Of a DNA stretch of 64,000 bases, positions 56,290 through 64,000 are shown one piece after another. Below the pieces are notes generated by a model. It had not been told where the DNA came from. It did not search any database and worked only from the letters and a program-made list of their open reading frames with translations. Made by a program: the position numbers and the translations under genes. Location of the stretch: the NCBI GenBank assembly GCA_010645155.1, contig JAAGOF010000311.1, positions 62,255 to 126,254 on the forward strand. The letters are read 5' to 3'. The stretch is from Tigriopus japonicus (taxonomy: Eukaryota > Arthropoda > Copepoda > Harpacticoida > Harpacticidae). Every line of letters starts with the position of its first letter. Positions within the stretch are counted from its first letter, which is position 1.

Positions 56290-56820
56290 TAGGGCCCGAA
56301 AAAATATTTGCAAAAAAGTGACAAAATATCCAATATAATTTTTTTTCAAAAGGCCAAAATATTAAAAAAAAGCCGGATATTTAAGAAACATTTTTTGACA
56401 AGGCCATTGTTTGGTATTTTTGTCTGTGTACACCGAATTTGTTTCCGGTGAATTTGATGCATTTGGTCGTTTTTGGAGGCATACTTGAATGTAATTGATT
56501 CAAAAATACAATTTTCAATTTGCCTCAATGGATGGCGCAGTTTTTTTCGTGTATGACAGTAGTTGCGGTTGTGAACGTCAAATTTCAGGACAAATGCCAT
56601 TTTGTAGAGGTTTTTGTATTTTAGGTTCATTTTTGGTAAGCCCTATTGAGCATTGGTCGTTCATTTATTTTCCTCATTTTTGCCTGAAATATTTTTCTGA
56701 CTCAAATATTCGAGAAAATATTTATTTTTTCTATGAAAAAGCTAAAATATTTAAAAAATCGAGGAAAAATGTATAAATATTTTTAAAATTTTTTATTTAA
56801 AAAATTATTTCCGGGCCCGA
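56290..56820. mobile_element. Complete hAT-like element, 531 bp
   Basis: The left end is TAGGGCCCGAAAAAATATTT; the right end is the complement of TCGGGCCCGGAAATAATTTT. The flanks GTAATCAC and TTAATCAC agree at 7 of 8. AAATATTT motifs recur near both ends. The interior matches the split copy at 1-1038 in opposite orientation. It has no transposase. Confidence 0.8.
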
Positions 56821-56973
56821 TTAATCACAAATGTTATGTGTCACGCATGATTCTTAATTTGGCAGGGGAGTTTATTCGTGACAACCCTGTATTACGATAC
56901 CTTTTGAAGTCAGACCATCAAGGGGCACATCACCTGTTCTATTAAGCTTTCAAAACGAAAATTATTTTTTCTC

Positions 56974-57214
56974 TCTTCATTGATTTATTTTAGAGAGTGA
57001 TTGGATTTACTATTTTGTGCAGTGAGTGCGACTTTCAGTCACTTTGGCACTTCAAATAACACATTTTCTTACATTGAGATCATGCCATGAAAGAACATCC
57101 AAGACATGTTTTCAAGGTTAGTAAATGAGTTGTTTAAGTGCCAATGGGACTGAAAGTCGCACTCAATTCACAAAATAGTAAATCCAATCACCCTCTGAAA
57201 CAAATCAATGAAGA
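56974..57214. repeat. Long fold-back repeat, arms of about 90 bases
   Basis: The left arm from 56974 (TCTTCATTGATTT) through GTGATTGGATTTACTATTTT and GAGTGCGACTTTCAGTC to about 57062 pairs with 57127-57214. There are roughly ten differences. The central 65 bases are unpaired. It may be a MITE or the source of a long double-stranded RNA. Confidence 0.85.
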
Positions 57215-60027
57215 GTGAAAGGAAAAACATCTATATTTTGAAAACCTAAAATGCATAGCCTTACATTTAATCACATTATTTTTTGAGCAGAGCAACAATT
57301 CGTTTTTGTCGCAGAAATAAGCTCCAAGATAGTCTGACATCAAAAAGCAACATTGTATGCCTCGACATTTTTTACGCAACATTAAGCTTCGTCTCTAATT
57401 GTTCCTTGTGTAAAATAAACTGAAAAAGTACTCAAGTTATTTTCTGTGCCTTTGCTTATTTTTACACAATATTTAAACAGGCTCCCAACAATTTCCAATT
57501 ATGATATGTCTTTATCGGTTCTGGCATTCCTTCTTCTATGTCTGATCGGCTTGAAAGTAAATACATTTTCCCATCTTTTTTGATTAAATGACTAAGTGGG
57601 TTGGTTGTCTGGCTTACTTGATCTCACATGGGAAAATCCAAAGCTTTGCAGTTGCCAAGCCATGGTTTAAGAGACCTTCCAAGCATTCGATAATTTCGTG
57701 CAAGTTTTCCCCATATTCACTTGTCTCCAAAATGGTTCCATGTCTACTCCTGGGTTTGATCTGGAACAAAACGAGTTTGGATGAATTAATGTGGCATGAT
57801 GGTTAGAAAACTACTCCCTAATAGCGTGTTCTGTCAGCTCAAAAAGTTAAAAAAGTTTGCTGTCGATGTAATCCAATTTACTGTTTACTCTTTGACTTTC
57901 TAGACTCCGACAGGGAAAACGTTACACAATTGTTCGTAATTCGATTTTCCGAGTCTTACCCATTCCCACACTTATTGTTTTTCCATTTTTCTCCCAATCA
58001 AGTATGAGTGGGAGAAGACAGAAAACAGAACGATTGACCTTCGATTAAGAATTATATTATTATATTCCATACTTTTATGATTGGCACTAATCCCGTCGAT
58101 TGAAAGTACCAAAGTGAAATATTCAGCTTAATGAAAAATATATGGCTGTCTAATATGACTAACTCCTTTAGAGGTAGCATTGGGAGGTTTTTTTGGATAA
58201 GTTTTTAACTATTGCTGAAAAACCTTTAACATAAGAAGAATGCCATTTTCGAGAAAGTGTCTTCGAAATTTTTATGGTACCCTTTAAACTATGTACACAG
58301 AGAAGTTGTGAAATTTTGGGTCCATTTTTATGGACCTCCCTGTACACAGAACTATTTCAAAAACACCACTTATGACGTCATAATTCTTGGGCCCGGATCC
58401 ATTTAGAAACAAATTACTACTGCATTGTCTCAATCTATGGCATAATCTCGGGTTCACTGGCAGCAAAGTAATTATTCCCCGTCTGCTTTTCCCCATTTAA
58501 AAGCTAAGGATGTGTACTGAAATGTTCTGCTATTTCTAACTGAGAGCATTGTTTGAGCTAGATCCCAGGATCCAATTGAGATCTGGTGCGAGTTTCCACA
58601 AAACCTGGGATGAAGAGATCTGAATCGTGGGAAAAATCTCCTTCGTACGTACCAACAAATTTCCGCTCGAGCCGACGAATGAATTTGGAATGCATTTTTG
58701 GAACAAGAATTTTTAGATCTGGTTGGCTGGTTAGTTGTCTTTCTTACTTGTGCCCTTTTCATGCGGATCTGGTGTCTTCGGAGAATTTGATAGAAGTTGC
58801 TTGGGAACACGAAAACGGAGTTTGCCAAGTTTTGCTCTAGCTTGGGATTAGAAAATTTAATCACTCTTCTCGAGGAAAGGATTGATGCTCGTAGGAACGT
58901 TTTGGAACAAACAACAAACAGGGAACTATTACTCCTTCTTCTTAGTTTAATTTACTGGATCTAATTGGCCTTGTTTCTTGATGGTCAATCTCCTCACTAT
59001 GGTTGTTGTAACATCACGTTCATTCACTTTTTTACGAATGGTAATAATGTCTGTCTCGATATAAAATGGTGTGTTGAAGTTTGGAGGATATTTATTGGAT
59101 TTTAGTCTTGTAGACAGAGCTAAAGGGCAGACACCCGTTAATGAAAAACAATTGCCTTCTCTGGAAGTTCGTTATCATGACAACAGCCATGGAAATAGTA
59201 TCGATGTTTTTTTGCAATTCCAGTCTGAATCTATTTGCCAAACAAGACCGTCGGAATATTCAAGCTTTTGCAGAGAATTGGAATTAATGAAGGGCCCTTT
59301 ATTTGAAGGGTTTGGGTTGGTGAATTCTTCTAGACTGGAGGGTATTGGCCAAGAATATATTATTCAGCACCAAAGGTGCCACTTGAGGGTGTTTGCAAAA
59401 TTTGTCCTTATCTGAGATGATGAGGCATCATTTGAGAAGAGTAAGAATGCATTCCATGAATCAAGTAAGACCAATGAATGAAACCATATGTTGGAAAAAG
59501 CCTCACTTAGCAATGCCAAATGTCATTAATTCCAAATTTGCTTCACGTGAAATTCTCAAATTCTTTTATTTATCCCAACTTCAAAGCTCCCTTAATGGCT
59601 GGCTGTTCCATGCAACGATCTGTGCAAAGATTCAAGTAATGTTAATGCATATCCGGGAAGACGACGTGGCTTATGTGGTAATGGAACAAGTTCCCCTTGG
59701 AATAAAAGGCTGTTGGCGGGAATCAAAGGCTCCATAAAAAGACCTCCTTTGGATACAGCAAAAAGGTTAAGTGGATTCAGGCAATTCAACGGTAAAAAAC
59801 CTGTCTAGGCAACTGAGGGTTCCAACGATCAACTACGTGCAGACAAATACTGTACATGTTTCACAATCCCCAGAAATTGAAATTGATTGAGAACTGAAAT
59901 TTGTTGTTTATGATGAATATGGTCTTCAAAAAGAACCTTGATTCATGAATGCCGTTTCGAAATTCTTGAATGCATGAATTTGGATTGAGCAAGTCTGCTC
60001 TCAAAATGAAATGAACGAAGCATCAAC
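57215..60027. other. Intergenic, nothing firm
   Basis: Several open frames of about 60-130 codons occur on both strands (for example 58472-58864 minus, 59071-59415 plus). They overlap each other, lack splice context and match nothing I know. Confidence 0.35.
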
Positions 60028-60172
60028 CTTTCCTCTGAGGATGATTTCCTTCTATAAGAAGTCGCAATCCGAGTTCCAATTGTTCCACTCGAGCTTGATC
60101 CCCTTCATGATTATCACTTTGGTCGAGGAAGGTGACCAAACTTTGTAAACGCTCTCGATTGCCGTGAGCCAT
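60028..60172 (-). CDS. Candidate first coding exon, unidentified protein
   Basis: The ATG at 60172 (context TTCATTATGGC) begins MAHGNRERLQSLVTFLDQ and runs 48 codons through ARVEQLELGLRLLIEG to AAAG/GTTGAT, a possible donor at 60028. The composition is charged and helical, unlike the surrounding AT-rich frames. No following exon in the right phase was found, so this is tentative. If not spliced, it stops two codons later as a 49-residue frame. Confidence 0.3.
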
Positions 60173-63100
60173 AATGAACCAGAAATGGGGACGTCTCCTA
60201 AGTCAATAGCTTCGGCAATATTGGCTTGTTCCCTCGCAACGACCCAAATCCACGACGTGGGAACACTCTCTTTAATCCAAACATACAATGACGACGAAGA
60301 CCTCGAAGAAGGAAAATCAAACTTGACTCAAGTTTACTCAACACTGCCCGTAAATTTTTGTTTGAAGCACAAAAACTTGTTTGATTGAAGGAGGAGGAGT
60401 AGAAGACGACAAGTTTTTGGAACACGTAGAACCGAGGAGCCTCTTAACACATGACTACATTAGTTTCCACAAACTCACCAACTTGTGAGGTCGATCCACG
60501 GAAGAAGGAGAAAAAACAACTTTCTGGCATAATAACTTGTCATATTTGCACTTTGGCTTCAATTCTGTCGAATGTGCTTTCATTTCTTACCTTGAAGTAG
60601 GGATTCCTCTGTCGGTCCACATTCAACTCTGTCTCATGTGTCTAATGGAATCTGGGAGGTTGTCGTTAGCATGACATAATCTGATTACGTCTTTGCCTGT
60701 GATGGAATATGCTTTAGCTAATGGCCTCCAAAAAGTACTCTACAGTAGAGACTAAAGGCTCTCTCTCCTCAGGTGAGCACTAGGCTGATGAGGGAACTCA
60801 AGGCCGATATTGTTCCATCGTTCCTTGATTCAAAGGATCATCTTTTTTACCTTTTGACCTTCACAGGTTCCAATTGGGATCATAAACTAGCGATCAACAA
60901 AAATGGAACCAATTTGATTGCCTCTCCTGCTCGACGACCTTGGTTGATTTTGAAGGATGTTTCCATCATGTGCCTAACAGCCACAATTCGTCTATTTGAA
61001 GTGGGATCGCCGTCAATACAGTCGTAAAATAAGCATAGATAAGGAGAGTAACACCTTCTAAGGAGCAAAGATAATGAATACCAAAGCAAAAGCATGGCAA
61101 CAGATTGCCAAAAGCAATCCTGGGGGTTTCTTTGAAACTCATCAGACTTAGGGGAGTGGTGGCCTTGCTTTGTTCCAAGTTTACAAGCCTATCTTGTCTT
61201 CACGGGAGGTCGAGAAGAGGAAAAACTTCACGTGGTCCAAAGCGAAAGAGCGAACGGAACGCACGCAGTGGTGCACATAGTTCTTATTTGGAAATGATAT
61301 TGCCTCGGCATTGGCCTTCATAATGCAGTTGTCTCCTCCCAATCCTTTTGGGAATATAGACACCAACCTCAGCTCGAACATTAAGTTGCCACAGTGGCAC
61401 AAAGTTTCCACTGTATTGCAAGTCTCTATCGAAAGGAACCGCTTTCTTTACAAATGCTGGAACACTTATGAGAGTGTTTCCATTCAGTACTGGATAATGC
61501 TGGAACGTGGAAAATGACTTGGAAGCGAAAAGCGTTTCTTCGTACTACATGCAACCAGTCGATAACGTTAATTTTTAATTTGTTGACTCACCAAAGAGAA
61601 AAAATCCCCAAATTCCAATCTTTGGCTGTGGCTAGTGGTTTTCTTCTTAGAAAAATCAATTTACTTCGAGTGAAGGGACATTATTCGAAAAAAACAAAGT
61701 AATTTTCCGATTGTACTCCTAAGGCAATATTAGGCTTTAAGTACGTTGTATGTCCGTAAAAAGTACATTTTAAGCAACCACTGGCAATTAAGCAGATGTT
61801 CAACTTGAACAAATCCAGGTTAGAAAGCATTAAAAAACTTTAAAAAGTTCTCATTTTCGACAAAATGTCTTATAATATCATGCTGAGATTTAGCAAATTG
61901 AAACAAGTTTTGGTCCATCTCTACATTAAAGCAACTCTTCCAGTGAGATCCAAGTGCATGAATCACTGGATTATGGCTCCCCAAATTGGAACACTAAGCC
62001 TTCTCTGGCTTTTTATCAGGCCTGTGGCACATTTGGTGAGTGAGAACCTGTTCCATTACGTTTGGGATCTGTTCCAACATCAAGCAGTAATCGTGTTTTT
62101 CGTAGCACCGAAAATGACCGAAAACGAAACATTTCAACCAAAAATAGCCGTTGTTCATGAAGCTCATCAATATTTATCTGATGATTGAAAGCGTACATTA
62201 ACTAGAGACACATTAACCAATGAAATGAGAGAAAGTTCCAAACTACTTTCAGACAGAGATCCGTCTGTCTGTCATGTGGGTGGTCTTCTAGACTGACAAC
62301 CTTGTCTGCTTACGTATACTAGTACGTACAACACCTGAATCGTCGAGAAATAAGATCAGGTTCTCAATCCCGCATGACATCTGTATCAAAACTCCATGGA
62401 TCCCAGTTTTTTTATGTAAAATGATACAGAAGGGGTTTTGAATTCAAATTGCCAAGAACGCTCCAAAGCTTGTGCTTGAAACTTTGTTCAACACTAGTCA
62501 AGATTAGAACTGCCGAAAATATTGAATTGAAAGAGGTAAAATTCATTGTTGATATTTCATGATAATGAAAAGATTTTAGATCTTTTGGAATTTTAGGGAA
62601 AATTTCAAATGATAAGCATTTTCTTTAACATTCTTAAAAAATCCAGCCTTTTTTTTTGAAAAATATCAGCTAATTAAAGTAAAATTGCTGATGACGAATG
62701 TGATAGAAATCATGCATTAATTCCTTTACTGACTTAGTGTATCATTTTCAACCTTTAATTATAATATATTATATCATATAATACAATAGTAGGATAATAT
62801 AGTATTATATTATGTAGCTTTAATTATCTATAACTTTAAGTATAATATTTGACTTTTGGAAATTGAACCAACTTTTTTAAACATTGTCATAACTTTGCCA
62901 CCCATGAAACGACGAAAGGTTGGCTAAAAACTGATTCACAATTTTATTTGTGGAAAAGCAGTTCAGAGAAAACAAGAATTCTCTACCAGAAAACCATTCT
63001 TTTTATAATTCATTTTTAATTGCATCAGCGAACAGTTTTGTTTTAACATTTTTTGACATACCTGTTTTCTGTTAGATAGATGCAATTCAACGTTATTGTC

Positions 63101-64000
63101 ATTAACAACGTTGACTAGCTATTTGTTATCAAAATTGTTGATTAGCTTTGTTAAACTACAAATTCTTGTACATTGGTTTTTAGTTTATTTTTAAATAACT
63201 TCACAAATATTTCCGTCATGGTCAAATTTTAAACAAAATCTGAATACAACTTTACAATTAGTATTAAGAATTTCAATGCATTTTTGTCTAATATGTCTCA
63301 AAGGCAGGGCAGTGGTAATCATGGTGGTTAGTTGTGCTCTTTGAAAGTTTTTTTGAATTTGCAATTACTCAACATCTAACACATGAGCAATTTAAAATTT
63401 ATGAAGTGACTTTTGCAGGTAGATAATCTTTTAATGAGTTGCTTTCGGTTTCGGTTTTTCGGTTTTGGTTACAAGCCCTTTCGGTCCATGAGTAGTGTCT
63501 AATACCCTGCTCTGAAAGTTCAATGGTTTGGAAAATTCAAAAGTAAATAATTTTCAAAAATGTATTTTATTTTTTTTCTCTTTATTTTTGGCCGCACTAG
63601 CCGTGATATTTGATCTACCGTTTCCTTTTGATGCGAGTCAAGGACGCGACAAAGCTTTTTATGTTTCTGTTCAATTGATGATGGTATTTTCAACTACCTT
63701 GGGTGTACGTATGTAATGATGCAAAAATAAGCGATTTGGTAAGAACTCCTTTTGCAATTGATGTTTTGCGAACATGGCAGAAAAAAGATGAAAGGGAAGT
63801 CTCTCATTCCTTTGAAGTTTGAAAGGGAAGAAATTGCATTGTTCCAAACAAAGAAGAGCTCGTTCCAACGTTCAATGTTTCCGTTTCGTAGTGCCTCCGA
63901 GAATGGAATGAATATTTTCTTATCCAACCTGATTGGTTAATTAAAACTATCTCTGGAGGTTTGTTGCTTAAAGGACTTTAATCAACAAAGAGTAGCTTTA
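60173..64000. other. Intergenic to the window end, nothing firm
   Basis: Possible 5' side of the candidate exon at 60172. A very AT-rich block lies at 62755-62860. A GGTTTCGGTTTTTCGG segment near 63445 ending in TTTCGGTCCATGAGTAGTGT resembles the ends of the mini-element at 30506-30587. No gene was recognised. Confidence 0.4.

Noticed and set aside
59071..59737. Overlapping 114-codon plus-strand frames
   Set aside because: No splice context, no recognisable motif, and equally long frames on the other strand.
1..64000. CRISPR arrays, operons, riboswitches or bacterial insertion sequences
   Set aside because: None seen; introns, SINEs and LINEs show a eukaryotic nuclear sequence.

Overview
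This is a gene-sparse, AT-rich stretch of an invertebrate nuclear genome with many transposons. The genes have short GT-AG introns and include a Cys-loop channel, STAM, a hnRNP U-like protein and an atypical nuclear receptor. The retrotransposon tails resemble those I know from crustaceans. An arthropod, perhaps a copepod or another crustacean, is my best guess; the lineage is inference. Three runs of N (7209-7378, 36827-36931, 50965-51138) are assembly gaps, and each is flanked by a locally duplicated sequence.

Layout. 1-1038: hAT-like element interrupted by a LINE tail. 4.0-5.6 kb (-): membrane protein with an LDL-receptor class A module and three PPxY motifs, 5' end unresolved. 6.8-7.7 kb (-): small secreted protein split by a false duplication and gap. 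9.0-11.6 kb: hAT-like element carrying SINEs. 12.8-20.1 kb (-): seven-exon Cys-loop ligand-gated channel (454 aa) with a Tc1 transposon in intron 1. 22.3-27.7 kb (-): STAM, with a distant last exon and a hAT-like element in the last intron. 28-35 kb: no host gene, only SINE, LINE and hAT-like relics. 35.3-36.2 kb (+): truncated inverted duplicate of the channel 3' end, probably a pseudogene. 36.6-37.2 kb: broken mariner-type transposase. 38.1-39.5 kb (-): four-exon EF-hand axonemal protein (DRC8/EFCAB2). 41.3-48.3 kb (+): nine-exon hnRNP U-like protein (846 aa). 48.9-52.3 kb (-): three phase-compatible exons of an unidentified protein. 53.7-55.1 kb (+): intronless nuclear receptor. 55.1-64 kb: repeats, two strong hairpins and one weak exon candidate.

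The host genes are functionally unrelated (endosomal sorting, RNA binding, ion channel, axoneme, transcription factor), so there is no operon-like logic. The coherent story is the mobile DNA. At least six short non-autonomous elements end in TA-starting or CAGGG-type inverted repeats with 8-bp target duplications (hAT signature). Several have their own A-rich motif repeated inside the ends. A tRNA-derived SINE shares its terminal stem-loop with a CR1/jockey-like LINE, which suggests the LINE mobilises it.
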